NCBI GenBank assembly: GCA_007133925.1 | Contig: SLLU01000086.1 | Location: 1 to 17,048, forward strand | From: Candidatus Halarchaeoplasma halalkaliphilum | Lineage (GTDB): Archaea > Thermoplasmatota > Thermoplasmata > Halarchaeoplasmatales > Halarchaeoplasmataceae | DNA length: 17,048 nt | Direction: 5' to 3' | In this document: positions 1-8,163 of the stretch, in pieces | How positions within the stretch are numbered: position 1 is the stretch's first letter | Layout: the number at the start of each line of letters is the position of its first letter | Notes under the pieces: model-generated | The model's input: the letters and a program-made list of their open reading frames with translations, nothing else | What the model was told of the DNA's origin: nothing | The model's database searches: none | Position numbers and translations under genes: made by a program

Positions 1-15
1 CCCAAGACAAAACGC

Positions 16-26
16 AAATATTTTTT
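16..26 (+). promoter_or_regulatory. TATA-like box for the ABC transporter operon
   Basis: An AT-only stretch (aaatatttttt) is centred about 28 bp upstream of the ATG at 50. No Shine-Dalgarno sequence lies between them. This is the spacing expected if transcription starts at or next to the start codon, giving a leaderless mRNA. Read directly from sequence; the start site is inferred. Confidence 0.55.
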
Positions 27-49
27 ACACCTATCTCATAATAGTTTGA

Positions 50-958
50 ATGGCGGTTATCCATATTCAAGGTCTGCACAAGAGCTACGGTCGGAGGGTA
101 GCGCTCAGGGGCTTCGATTCAACCGTCAACAAGGGTGAGATATACGGATTCCTGGGACCCAACGGGGCCGGCAAGACCACCACCATCAAGATAATCATGG
201 GCCTGCTCAAGCCGGACAGGGGCACCGTTCGGGTCAACGGCATGGATGTGGTCCGAGAGGGCTACAGTGTGAGGAAAGGGATGGGTTACCTGCCCGAGAG
301 GGTGGCCTTCTACGAAGATATGACCGTGGAGGAGAACATGGATTACCTGTGCAAGCTCAAGGGATGCTCCACAGACAGGGTGATCCCGTTGCTGGAGGAG
401 TTCCGGATCGGGGCGTCCCCGGACACCAAGGTCAAAAGCCTCTCCAAGGGCATGGTGCAGCGTTTGGGACTGGCACAGACGTTGATCGGTGACCCGGACC
501 TGCTCATACTGGACGAGCCCACCAGCGGCCTTGACCCTGAGATGAGACGCTGGGTCAAGAACCGGATAGTCACCCTCAGGGACGAAGGCAAGACCATCTT
601 TCTTTCCAGCCACGTGCTGTCCGAAGTGCAGGAGATGTGCGATCGGGTGGGCATAATCAGTCAGGGGCGGATGGTCCAGGAGGACCGGGTTGACGCACTG
701 GGCGACCGACTGCATATGGGTCACCGGTTGGAGATATCCGTTTCGGAACCCGGTAGGGCACTGGGGGTTGTGGAGGATCTAGATCTGGTATGGGATCCCA
801 GGATCGAACACGGTGTGCTTGTGCTCTACTGTAGGGGAGAGGACAAGATGAGGATCATAAAGCACCTCATGGATGCCGGTTTTAACGTGGGGGATTTCAG
901 ACACCGGGAACCGGATTTGGAGGAAGTGTTCGTCAGGCTTACGGAGGGGGACCCATGA
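50..958 (+). CDS. ABC transporter ATP-binding protein (NosF/CcmA-like exporter ATPase)
   Basis: This is the nucleotide-binding subunit that would hydrolyse ATP at the inner face of the membrane to drive an ABC-2 type exporter. Walker A is GPNGAGKTT (residues 36-44), the signature is LSKGM (131-135, a variant of LSGGQ common in this subfamily), Walker B is LLILDE (151-156), the D-loop is SGLD (159-162), and the switch histidine is H188 in SSHVLSE. After about residue 220 there is a C-terminal extension of the kind seen in exporters of this class. The 302-residue length is typical. The ATG at 50 is favoured by a TATA-like box 28 bp upstream. Its stop codon overlaps the start of the permease gene (ATGA), so the two are translationally coupled. 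The substrate cannot be read from sequence. Confidence 0.95.
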   Translation: MAVIHIQGLHKSYGRRVALRGFDSTVNKGEIYGFLGPNGAGKTTTIKIIMGLLKPDRGTVRVNGMDVVREGYSVRKGMGYLPERVAFYEDMTVEENMDYLCKLKGCSTDRVIPLLEEFRIGASPDTKVKSLSKGMVQRLGLAQTLIGDPDLLILDEPTSGLDPEMRRWVKNRIVTLRDEGKTIFLSSHVLSEVQEMCDRVGIISQGRMVQEDRVDALGDRLHMGHRLEISVSEPGRALGVVEDLDLVWDPRIEHGVLVLYCRGEDKMRIIKHLMDAGFNVGDFRHREPDLEEVFVRLTEGDP

Positions 959-1848
959 AATGGGTTGATATCATGGATCATTTTTCAAAAGAGATGTGGG
1001 CACGTGTGTTCCTCATGGCCAAAAAGGAGTACAAACAACTCTTCAGGAACCGCTGGATAGTGGTAATCTCCGGTCTGTTCATGATCCTCACTGTACTGGT
1101 ATCACACTACGGTACCATATCCGGTGATTCCCGGGAATGGAATGATCTGGAAAATACCGTGCGGTACCTCACTGCCTATATCGAGTACATGGTCCCCATA
1201 TTCGCACTCATACTGGGTTACGGCTCCGTGGTAAGGGAAAGGGAGAGGGGGACCATGGAGCTTATATTATCCTACCCCCTGGACCGGGGTGAGGTGATCG
1301 CTGGTAAATTTCTCGGCCTTTGGGGTGTACTCTGCACCTGCGTGATCGCCGGACTGGGCCTGGGTGGATTTGTGATAAGCCGACAGGTGGAGAACGTGGT
1401 ATGGTCGGAATTCTACCTTTTCATACTGGCTGCGGTGCTACTGGGAGGGGTTTACATCTCCATCACCATGCTGCTCTCCATCATATTCGACAGCAGCAAT
1501 TACGCCATGTCCGGTTCTATATTCGTGCTTTTTCTCTTTTCATTCATATGGCTGTTCAGCATGGTCGCCCTGGCGGAATTGACCTTCGGGTGGAAACAGG
1601 TGGAAGCCGGCAATCCTCCCAGATGGTATTTCGGGATACAGTTCTTCAATCCCGTGCTTATCTGGTACACCCTGCTGGCACTCAACATACCTGCTCTGCG
1701 GGAATGGGCCATGGAGTTCGGTGGCGAGGAACCGGGATATCATCCGGAGTACTACGATACCTGGATAATGATAGCGCTGCTGCTGGTATGGATAGCTGTG
1801 CCTCTACTGGTGGGCGAGTATATCTTCAAGCGACAGGAAGGGGGTTGA
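955..1848 (+). CDS. ABC-2 type transporter permease (NosY-like)
   Basis: Membrane partner of the preceding ATPase. The 297 residues contain about six hydrophobic segments, near residues 34-52, 76-95, 118-140, 150-175, 180-200 and 270-290. Between the second and third is the cytoplasmic coupling segment VRERERGTMELILSYPL, followed by RGEVIAGKFLG. That is the hallmark of the NosY/ABC-2 permease family, whose members export copper-processing factors, drugs, lipids or unknown cargo. The ATG at 955 overlaps the ATPase stop codon as ATGA; ATG 973 is a possible alternative. No nosZ, nosD or nosL gene is present nearby, so a nitrous-oxide reductase role is not supported. It probably forms a two-gene operon with the ATPase. 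Confidence 0.9.
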   Translation: MKWVDIMDHFSKEMWARVFLMAKKEYKQLFRNRWIVVISGLFMILTVLVSHYGTISGDSREWNDLENTVRYLTAYIEYMVPIFALILGYGSVVRERERGTMELILSYPLDRGEVIAGKFLGLWGVLCTCVIAGLGLGGFVISRQVENVVWSEFYLFILAAVLLGGVYISITMLLSIIFDSSNYAMSGSIFVLFLFSFIWLFSMVALAELTFGWKQVEAGNPPRWYFGIQFFNPVLIWYTLLALNIPALREWAMEFGGEEPGYHPEYYDTWIMIALLLVWIAVPLLVGEYIFKRQEGG

Positions 1849-1928
1849 CGTTTATTGGAAAATTCAACCGAGGCTGGTCGACAGTTGCTGAACAGTCGTG
1901 CAGGTCTTGGGAGAGAAATGACAAAAGT

Positions 1929-1965
1929 ATTATATAGTATATCTCGATTAGAATTGGGCAAGGAG
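1929..1965 (+). promoter_or_regulatory. TATA-like box and Shine-Dalgarno for the propeller gene
   Basis: A TATA-like sequence (ttatatag, about 1930-1937) predicts a start site near 1958-1960. The purine run AGGAG (1961-1965) then sits 8 nt before the ATG at 1974. A GTG at 1965 is in frame but overlaps that ribosome-binding site, so the ATG at 1974 is the better start. The box also separates this gene from the ABC operon that ends at 1848. Confidence 0.55.
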
Positions 1966-1973
1966 TGAGTACC

Positions 1974-3779
1974 ATGAATGCCAGCCATGAAAAGATAGCC
2001 AAACACAACATGTTTAGCATAGGTAAATTCGGGATATTCATGATGCTCCTGGCCCTGATGGTCCAGTCGACCTTCTCCTGTGTAACATCGGTGTTTGGAG
2101 CGGAAGGAGAAGAGTTGATGTTAACCGGATCTGCGGATTCTTCATGGCCCATGTTCAGAGGAGATGCAAGGAATACCGGACTCAGTTCCTACGACACAGG
2201 TCACAACGATGGTACCGAACTATGGAGGTTTGAAACCGGCGATAGTGTTTATGGGTCGCCTGTGGTCGGGGCTGATGGTACCGTATACTTCCTCTCGGAG
2301 GACAGTTACCTTTACGCCCTGGATCCCCATGGTACGGAAGTATGGAGGTTTGAAACAGGAGGAGGGGAAACGTCTGCACCGGTAATGGGAGAGCATATTT
2401 CATCAAATTTTAAATCATCTGGGGTTACGGGAGGAGGGATAGGATTTTCACCGGCACTTGGAGCCGATGGTACCATATACGTAGGGGTTGGCCATACTCT
2501 ACATATCCTTGAGCCGGACGGCTCGGAGATGGGGACATTTCAGATCGATGGCACCTTTTGTTCCTCTCCGACCCTTGGGCCGGATGGTACGATATACGTC
2601 ACAGCGTACAAGAGTGCAATGGGTCTTGATACGGATGTTTTCTTGTATGCCATCGAACCCGACGGGACCGAGAGATGGCGTTTAGTAAGGAGACGCTCTC
2701 CCTTTGGAGGCTGGGGCTACCCATCACCCGCTATCGATCCTGACGGTACCATATACTTTGCCGTTGAAGAAACACTTTACGCCATTGACCCGGATGGGAC
2801 GGAAAGATGGAGTTTCCACATAGGCATGGTGTCCTCCTCACCTGCCATCGGGACTGACGGTACAGTCTACATAAGTACCCACAGAACGCACTGGGATCCG
2901 GGAGCATACTTTTATGCCATCGAACCCGACGGGACGGAAAGGTGGAGATTTGAGAGCGACGACCATATCTTTTTATCTCCCGCCATGGGCCCTGACGGTA
3001 CCATTTACTTCGGTGAAGGGATGCCGATCATCAGCGATCGTGATAATTATAACATGTACGCCCTGAACCCGGATGGCACGGAAAGATGGAGATTCCCCGT
3101 TGAAGGTCCCGTGGTTTCCTCTCCCGCCGTGGGTGGGGACGGTGCCGTTTACTTCGGCTCCTACGACCACGGGATATATGCCGTGGATCCCGACGGGAGT
3201 GAAATATGGAGTTTCACCACCGAAGATAACGTGACATCTTCTCCCGCCATATGCAAAAAGGGTGTGGTGTACATAGGTTCATGGGACAATAACCTATACG
3301 CTCTCGGCTCTTCCACGTTTCCCGTTCCCGAAAAGGAGTTCATCCCCGAAAATCTGGAACTCCTGGTGGGTCCGACGGAGGGCAAACCCCCTCTGGAGGT
3401 GACCATCACGGTCAGGGGAGACAACATCGGTCTCTTGAACGGTTCCCTCGATGTTATGGTGGATGATGAGGTGATTTTCACCCTCACCATACCGGCCGAA
3501 GGGAGTGCAGTTGACTCCTTCACCCATACATTCCAGGAGCCGGGAACCCATACTGTATCCTTCCACAATATCTCAGAAACAGTGATCGTTACTGAGCCGG
3601 ATGAAGCCGAGACTACGGCCATCGAGGATTATTTCACGCTACTGCTTCTTATAGGTATCATCGTGATCGTTACCTTACTGGTCCTGTTCCGGAAGAGGAG
3701 GTCCGGTACCCCACCTCAGGATATGGAGGAGTGGGGAGCAGAGGGAGATATCCATACTGAAGATGATACTGACCTGTGA
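1974..3779 (+). CDS. Membrane-anchored PQQ-like beta-propeller protein with Ig-like domain
   Basis: A predicted surface protein of 601 residues. Numbered from the ATG at 1974, a signal-like hydrophobic segment (about 18-42, ending in a possible FGA cleavage site) precedes a propeller (about 81-445) built from eight repeats. Each repeat has the pattern SPAxGxDGTIYxG...LYAxDPDGTExWRF, the PQQ-like/BamB-type blade. A beta-rich Ig/CARDB-like domain follows (about 457-543). A single transmembrane helix (about 553-572) comes next, then a basic FRKRR stop-transfer and a short acidic tail. This is a type I topology with the propeller outside the cell. Pyrroloquinoline quinone binding is not implied; such propellers often act as protein-binding scaffolds. 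The function is unknown. It has its own promoter and a Shine-Dalgarno sequence. Confidence 0.88.
   Translation: MNASHEKIAKHNMFSIGKFGIFMMLLALMVQSTFSCVTSVFGAEGEELMLTGSADSSWPMFRGDARNTGLSSYDTGHNDGTELWRFETGDSVYGSPVVGADGTVYFLSEDSYLYALDPHGTEVWRFETGGGETSAPVMGEHISSNFKSSGVTGGGIGFSPALGADGTIYVGVGHTLHILEPDGSEMGTFQIDGTFCSSPTLGPDGTIYVTAYKSAMGLDTDVFLYAIEPDGTERWRLVRRRSPFGGWGYPSPAIDPDGTIYFAVEETLYAIDPDGTERWSFHIGMVSSSPAIGTDGTVYISTHRTHWDPGAYFYAIEPDGTERWRFESDDHIFLSPAMGPDGTIYFGEGMPIISDRDNYNMYALNPDGTERWRFPVEGPVVSSPAVGGDGAVYFGSYDHGIYAVDPDGSEIWSFTTEDNVTSSPAICKKGVVYIGSWDNNLYALGSSTFPVPEKEFIPENLELLVGPTEGKPPLEVTITVRGDNIGLLNGSLDVMVDDEVIFTLTIPAEGSAVDSFTHTFQEPGTHTVSFHNISETVIVTEPDEAETTAIEDYFTLLLLIGIIVIVTLLVLFRKRRSGTPPQDMEEWGAEGDIHTEDDTDL
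2214..3308 (+). repeat. Eight degenerate propeller-blade repeats
   Basis: Within the propeller gene, eight units of about 37-55 codons each encode a conserved core (SPA..G.DGT(I/V)Y followed by YA(I/L)DPDGTE.WRF). The repetition is visible in the DNA as recurring GACGGTACCATATA-like and GACGGAAAGATGG-like segments. The first WRF strand (residues 85-88) precedes the first full unit and would pair with the last unit, which ends in NNLYALG. This is the usual velcro closure of a ring. Eight units match the eight-bladed quinoprotein/BamB fold. Confidence 0.8.
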
Positions 3780-3865
3780 TCCCCACGGGATAGGCTCTAC
3801 CATTTGTGTCCTGCCAATGTACCGATCACCTGGGGCTGAGCCCAAAATTTGGCGGACATCCCCCT

Positions 3866-3880
3866 CAAAGATAATATATT
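3866..3880 (+). promoter_or_regulatory. BRE/TATA-like promoter of the DUF362 gene
   Basis: The sequence caaagataatatatt, a purine-rich BRE-like part followed by a TATA-like part, is centred about 26 bp before the ATG at 3902. There is no Shine-Dalgarno sequence, so a leaderless transcript is inferred. Confidence 0.6.
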
Positions 3881-3901
3881 CCCTGGGAGTTCTTCGAGTT
3901 C

Positions 3902-4969
3902 ATGAAGGTGCACGTTGGCCTATGCCAGGATTACGGGGATTCCCAGAGGACCATCCTCAGAGCCCTGGAAGAACTGGGGGGTGCGGACAGATTTTTCAGG
4001 AAAGGTCAAAAGGTGGTCCTGAAGCCCAATCTTCTTAAAGGCGCTCCCCCGGAGAAGGCGGTTACCACCCATCCGGATTTCATCATATCCGTGGTGAGGA
4101 TAGTGGAGGATGCCGGTGCCCGGGCGGTGATTATAGACAGTCCCGGAGGTCCCGGTAACAAGCGTTTCCTCCAGAGATGTTACGAGAAATCAGAGTGGAC
4201 CCGCATACCCCGGGAAACGGGGGCGGAGTTGAGCTACGACGTTTCCTACTCCCAGGTACCCCTGCCCCATGGGAGGATACTGAAGTCCGTGCCCGTACTG
4301 AAGGTGATCCAGGAGGCGGATGTTATCATAAACCTGCCCAAGCTGAAGACCCACGGGCTCACAGTTTACACAGGTGCCGTTAAGAACATGTACGGCACCG
4401 TTCCGGGCATGACCAAGCCCGCCTTCCACGGCCAGTACAGGGGCATGCACCGGTTCGCCAGGATGTTACTGGACGTCCACGATGCGTCCTCCCCGGACCT
4501 CTCCATCATGGACGGTATAGTGGGTATGGAGGGCAAGGGACCCGCTGGGGGGGACCCCATCAAAATGAACATGGTACTGACCTCCCAAAGTGCCCAGGCC
4601 CTAGATATGGCTGCCTGCCGTGCCACAGGTATAGATATCTCAAAGGTACCGACCATACGCATGGGTGACCTGGATCCCAAGGACGTGGAGTTGATAGGAG
4701 ATACCCCCCCAAAGATGAGCATAAAACATCCCGTGGGTGGCATGGTTCCCTGGTGGGTTCCCGAGTTCATGGGCGGGATATTTGCCAATATGTACATGAA
4801 AAGGCCGGTACTCTACCCGGACAGATGTATCTCCTGCGGTGACTGCGAAAGGATATGTCCCGAGGATGCCATAACCATGAAGAAGCTGCCTCGGATAAGC
4901 TGGAGCAAGTGCATACGGTGCTACTGCTGTGCGGAGATCTGTCCCAAGGACGCCCTGGAGCCCAGGTGA
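3902..4969 (+). CDS. DUF362 domain protein with C-terminal 2x[4Fe-4S] ferredoxin domain
   Basis: A 355-residue protein. The large N-terminal part (about 1-290) matches the DUF362 family, with characteristic segments such as VVLKPNLL, INLPKLKTHGLTVYTGAVKNMYGTVPG and the MDGIVGMEGKGP stretch. The C-terminal part is a bacterial-type ferredoxin module with two complete CxxCxxCxxxCP motifs (C309, C312, C315, C319 and C337, C340, C343, C347), so it should hold two 4Fe-4S clusters. The family is widespread in anaerobic archaea and bacteria and is usually assumed to be a redox or metal-linked enzyme, but its reaction is not established as far as I know. The start at 3902 is supported by the TATA spacing. 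The gene ends one base from the stop of the convergent triosephosphate isomerase gene. Confidence 0.9.
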   Translation: MKVHVGLCQDYGDSQRTILRALEELGGADRFFRKGQKVVLKPNLLKGAPPEKAVTTHPDFIISVVRIVEDAGARAVIIDSPGGPGNKRFLQRCYEKSEWTRIPRETGAELSYDVSYSQVPLPHGRILKSVPVLKVIQEADVIINLPKLKTHGLTVYTGAVKNMYGTVPGMTKPAFHGQYRGMHRFARMLLDVHDASSPDLSIMDGIVGMEGKGPAGGDPIKMNMVLTSQSAQALDMAACRATGIDISKVPTIRMGDLDPKDVELIGDTPPKMSIKHPVGGMVPWWVPEFMGGIFANMYMKRPVLYPDRCISCGDCERICPEDAITMKKLPRISWSKCIRCYCCAEICPKDALEPR

Positions 4970-4970
4970 T

Positions 4971-5633
4971 TCACAGGTATCTTTCCAGGTCCTGGATGGT
5001 TTCTTCTATGTTCTTGGATTTAACTATACCCGATGCCAGGAGCACGCCCACGGTTCCCAGTTCCAGGGCGATCTTGACGTCATCCCCGTTCTTCACACCC
5101 GCACCGCAGAGCACTTTCACGTTGGCATCCACCCTTTTAACCCTCTCAACGGCCTCCTTCACCACTTCCGGCTTGGCGGTGGATACGGATATGTCTCCGC
5201 CGATGAGTTCCGGGGGTTCGTAGGCCACGAAGTCGGGTCCCATCCCGGCCGCTGCGGCGGAGGCCGCTGGATTGTTGGCGCACACCACGGTCATGAGACC
5301 CATGCCCTTGCACAAGGATACCACCTTCTCTATCTCCCAGAGCTCCAGTGTGTTCTCCGAGTGGTTGATCAGCGTCCCCATGGCTCCCGCATCCACCACT
5401 GCCTCGGGCAGTGTATGGCCGGTGTGACTCCCTGGCTCTATCCCGTCCACGTGCTGGGCGAAAACGGGAAGCTCTGTTCCCTTCACCACGTCCCGCAGAT
5501 CAACGGCCTGGGGACACACGACCCAGTTTTTGGTACAGTGCCTTTCTATGGCCCTGGTCAGTTCCATCCCCCGGTCTCCCAGGGATTCTCTGTAGGTCTT
5601 GTAGTTCACCATTATGACAGGTTCGGAAATCAT
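4971..5633 (-). CDS. tpiA: Triosephosphate isomerase (archaeal short form)
   Basis: Interconverts dihydroxyacetone phosphate and glyceraldehyde 3-phosphate in the cytoplasmic glycolytic/gluconeogenic pathway. All catalytic residues are visible: N10 and K12 in NYKTY, the electrophile H91 in INHSEN, and the base E139 in AYEPPELIG, which leads into loop 6. The phosphate-binding segments CGAGVKNGDD (176-185) and LLASG (198-202) are also present. The length of 220 residues is that of the archaeal form rather than the 250-residue bacterial/eukaryal form. It starts 8 nt after the VanZ-like gene stop and probably belongs to the same transcript. An AT-rich stretch at 5663-5674 could also be a private TATA box. 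Confidence 0.96.
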   Translation of the reverse strand: MISEPVIMVNYKTYRESLGDRGMELTRAIERHCTKNWVVCPQAVDLRDVVKGTELPVFAQHVDGIEPGSHTGHTLPEAVVDAGAMGTLINHSENTLELWEIEKVVSLCKGMGLMTVVCANNPAASAAAAGMGPDFVAYEPPELIGGDISVSTAKPEVVKEAVERVKRVDANVKVLCGAGVKNGDDVKIALELGTVGVLLASGIVKSKNIEETIQDLERYL

Positions 5634-5641
5634 ATATATCG

Positions 5642-6067
5642 TCAGGGAGAAAAACCCGGGTCAATTAATAAATTGCGGATTTTTTTCACCATTAGCAGAA
5701 GCAACAGAAACAAAATGCAGCCCATACCGTTCATCAAGATGTCCAAAAAAGAAAAATTCCTGGTGGGCGTGTAGTACTGCAGGACCTCCAAGAGCCCTCC
5801 GTATGCGAAGGAGATTGTGGCAGCCCAATACTCCATATTCCCCTTCACCGGGTACGTCAGTTCCAAGGTGAAATACAGGAGCCAGGAAAGGACGAAATAC
5901 ATGCCCGCATGGGTAACGTACGTGAAGTAGGGCACGTGCCTATCCCCGCTCTCAACCCCGGGTGGCTTGGCTGAAAGAGACATGTAGGCGATCAGCAGCA
6001 CGTACCCCAGGGTCAATATGAGCATCCACCGCGATATCCACCGATCATCAATCTTCAAGTTCCTCAC
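5642..6067 (-). CDS. VanZ-like membrane protein
   Basis: A 141-residue polytopic protein with four hydrophobic helices (about 13-33, 50-70, 80-98 and 108-127). The spaced residues match the VanZ-like family: LSAKPPG after helix 1, the HAGMY segment in helix 2, and GGLLEVLQYYTPTRNFSFLDILMNGMG across helices 3 and 4. VanZ gives low-level teicoplanin resistance in enterococci, but most family members, including archaeal ones, have no assigned role. The chosen start is a GTG at 6067, inside the last codons of the upstream zinc-ribbon gene (20-nt overlap); no better in-frame start lies before helix 1. The stop is 8 nt from the triosephosphate isomerase start. Confidence 0.8.
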   Translation of the reverse strand: MRNLKIDDRWISRWMLILTLGYVLLIAYMSLSAKPPGVESGDRHVPYFTYVTHAGMYFVLSWLLYFTLELTYPVKGNMEYWAATISFAYGGLLEVLQYYTPTRNFSFLDILMNGMGCILFLLLLLMVKKIRNLLIDPGFSP

Positions 6068-6893
6068 CGCATCGGGGGCAGACCTTCATCTCTTTCGACA
6101 AGTCCTCTCCGCAAGAATCACAGTAGTGTTCCAGCCGGGATTCCTTTTCCTCAAGAACGTCCTTCCCCACCTCCTTGCTCTTCCTCATATATCCCAACCA
6201 CCACAGCAGACCGAGAAGGGGCAGGAAGAACAGGAAGGGTACGATGCTCCTTATGATCATGATGGAAACGAATGTGTTCCCCCTGGAAAGGGTCACAGGT
6301 CCGAAGGAACCATCCGTCTCCTCCCAGAAGGTCTCGTTTCCCTCACTGTAATTCAGGGCAAAATGGTGGTTGAAGATCGCCTCCCGATCCGTAACGATAC
6401 TGTTCCCATATAAGTCCCCGTCCGGTGCCAATTCGTAGCTTATAGTGTCTTCCTTCATTGGGTCATCTGGACTCTGGTATGTGAGGTTCAGGAACACTTG
6501 ATTTACATCCACTTCTCCCTTTATACTCACAGTTCCTTCGAACACCGTATCCCCCCGTCCGTACAGTATATCCAGATAACCTTCCAGGTGTTCCGATTCC
6601 AACACCTCTACTTCTTGACCGTACAAAATATGAACATGATACACACTTCCTATCAGCGAGATGATCACTATGGCAAGTGCTCCTGAGTAGAACACCTTCT
6701 TCAAGTCCTTGTCTCCATATATCTTGTAGGGTACCAGTATGGCCATCATTCCGGCCAGTACGTTCATCAAACAGAGATCCACACCGAAGATCAGGGGCAG
6801 TGTCACTGCAACTGTTGTCAAGGAATAAACTGGCAGTGCATAGGGTTTTTCCTTCAACTCTTTGAAGAACCTGACCATGGAATCCCGGTTCAT
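6048..6893 (-). CDS. Membrane protein with extracytoplasmic domain and C-terminal zinc ribbon
   Basis: A 281-residue protein of unknown function. Three hydrophobic segments lie near the N-terminus (about 16-36, 38-54 and 64-88). A soluble beta-rich region of about 115 residues contains the probable N-glycosylation sequons NLT and NYS. A fourth helix (about 210-233) follows, and a cytoplasmic tail ends in a zinc ribbon (C258, C261, C272, C275 in CDSCGED...CPRCGEE). ATG 6893 is preferred because a TATA-like box lies 26 bp upstream; GTG 6899 is the alternative. The end overlaps the VanZ-like gene, suggesting coupled translation with it and then tpiA. I do not recognise a named family. Confidence 0.75.
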   Translation of the reverse strand: MNRDSMVRFFKELKEKPYALPVYSLTTVAVTLPLIFGVDLCLMNVLAGMMAILVPYKIYGDKDLKKVFYSGALAIVIISLIGSVYHVHILYGQEVEVLESEHLEGYLDILYGRGDTVFEGTVSIKGEVDVNQVFLNLTYQSPDDPMKEDTISYELAPDGDLYGNSIVTDREAIFNHHFALNYSEGNETFWEETDGSFGPVTLSRGNTFVSIMIIRSIVPFLFFLPLLGLLWWLGYMRKSKEVGKDVLEEKESRLEHYCDSCGEDLSKEMKVCPRCGEELED

Positions 6894-6913
6894 TCCCACG
6901 GGATGTGAGCTTA

Positions 6914-6925
6914 TCTTATTAATAT
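6914..6925 (-). promoter_or_regulatory. TATA-like box of the zinc-ribbon membrane gene
   Basis: On the minus strand, catattaataag is centred about 26 bp before the ATG at 6893. It overlaps the stop codon of hutI (6919-6921), so the downstream run of zinc-ribbon protein, VanZ-like protein and tpiA probably has its own leaderless promoter embedded in the hutI end. Confidence 0.55.
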
Positions 6926-8163
6926 GTTTTCGGAGGTCTTATTTGAACCCCTTCCTTGAAAACCATGTACGCATGGTTCACACCGAAATGATAGGGCAGA
7001 TGCATGAGGTTGGGTACGTCCAATACCACCATATCCGCCTTTTTTCCGGGTACCAGGGAGCCTATGTCGTTTCTGCCTATTGCCCTGGCGGCGTTGTGGG
7101 TGGATGCGGTCAGCGCTTCGTTGGGATGCATCTTCATCTGGAGGCATGCCAGTGTGATGACCATCTGCATGGATTCGGTCCAGCAGTTGGGGTTGAGGTC
7201 CGTTGCCAAAGCCACGGGCATCCCCCTCCCGATCATCTCCCTGGCAGGCGAGTATTCATTGTCCATGAGCATGAACGGGGTACCGGGAAGCAGTATGCCT
7301 ATCACCCCGTTTTTTGCCATGGCCTCTATGTCCCCCGGCCCGCTCTTCACCAGGTGTTCGCAGGACACGGCTCCCAGTTCGGCGGCCATGGTGCTGCACC
7401 CTAAATTCTCTATCTCATCCGCATGGACCTTTATCTTCATACCCAACTCCGCAGCCCGTATCAGCAACCGCATGCTGTCCTCGGCATGGAAAACCCCCTT
7501 CTCGCAGAATATATCGCAGAATTCCGCAAGACCCCTTTTCACTATCTCCGGTAAAACCGTATCGCAGCAGTAGTCTATGTACTCCGAATGTTCGTCGAAT
7601 TCCGGTGGCAGGGCATGGGCACCCATGTACGTGGGGACCAGTTCCAGGGGGTGGTCAATATCCCTGATCACCTCCAGGCATTTTATCTCGTTTTCCAGGT
7701 CCAGACCGTACCCGCTTTTCGCCTCGGCGGTGGTGGTGCCGTGGGCCAGCATACGATCCATCCTCGCCCTCATCTCCTCCATGAGCTGTTCCCTGGATGC
7801 CTTCCTGGTGTTCCTGACGGTGCGCAGTATACCTCCTCCGGCTCCCAGTATCTCCATGTAGGTTTTTCCCTCTATCTTCATCACCAGTTCATCCTCCCTG
7901 GAACCGGCGAACACCAGATGGGTGTGGGGGTCCACGAAGCCAGGTATGACCGTTCGACCTTCAACATCCACCTCCCGCTCTCCCCTGTACTTTCCCGTGA
8001 TATGGCTTTCGGTACCCACATCCAGCACGTACCCGTCCTTCACCGCAACAGCCCCCCCCTCGATACATCCCGTATCCATCATCTCCCTGCCGGTCCTTGG
8101 ACCGTCACTTCCCGAGAGGGTGTGTAGCTCGCTGCAGCCAGTTATAATCAGATCTGCCTTCAT
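6919..8163 (-). CDS. hutI: Imidazolonepropionase
   Basis: Hydrolyses 4-imidazolone-5-propionate to N-formimino-L-glutamate, the third step of histidine degradation. The 414 residues have the amidohydrolase fold. Visible metal-site and active-site motifs are PGFVDPHTHLVFAG (H80, H82), the YMGAHALPPEF segment with H183, KVHADE (H247) and ATDLNPN (D322). SGYGLD (150-155) is a further conserved element. Length and motifs match HutI closely. The open frame runs further upstream, but the chosen ATG at 8163 starts directly at the usual MKADLII N-terminus and overlaps the stop of the preceding small gene as ATGA. No hutH, hutU or hutG gene is in the window, so the rest of the pathway must lie elsewhere. 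Confidence 0.93.
   Translation of the reverse strand: MKADLIITGCSELHTLSGSDGPRTGREMMDTGCIEGGAVAVKDGYVLDVGTESHITGKYRGEREVDVEGRTVIPGFVDPHTHLVFAGSREDELVMKIEGKTYMEILGAGGGILRTVRNTRKASREQLMEEMRARMDRMLAHGTTTAEAKSGYGLDLENEIKCLEVIRDIDHPLELVPTYMGAHALPPEFDEHSEYIDYCCDTVLPEIVKRGLAEFCDIFCEKGVFHAEDSMRLLIRAAELGMKIKVHADEIENLGCSTMAAELGAVSCEHLVKSGPGDIEAMAKNGVIGILLPGTPFMLMDNEYSPAREMIGRGMPVALATDLNPNCWTESMQMVITLACLQMKMHPNEALTASTHNAARAIGRNDIGSLVPGKKADMVVLDVPNLMHLPYHFGVNHAYMVFKEGVQIRPPKTY

Noticed and set aside
50..1848. NosFY role in nitrous oxide reductase maturation
   Set aside because: Only the general ABC exporter family is supported, and no nosZ, nosD, nosL or cupredoxin gene lies nearby.
4929..5774. Plus-strand open frame of 281 codons opposite tpiA and the VanZ-like gene
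   Set aside because: It is antisense to a triosephosphate isomerase with all catalytic residues and has a histidine/glycine/proline-rich composition typical of shadow frames in GC-rich DNA.
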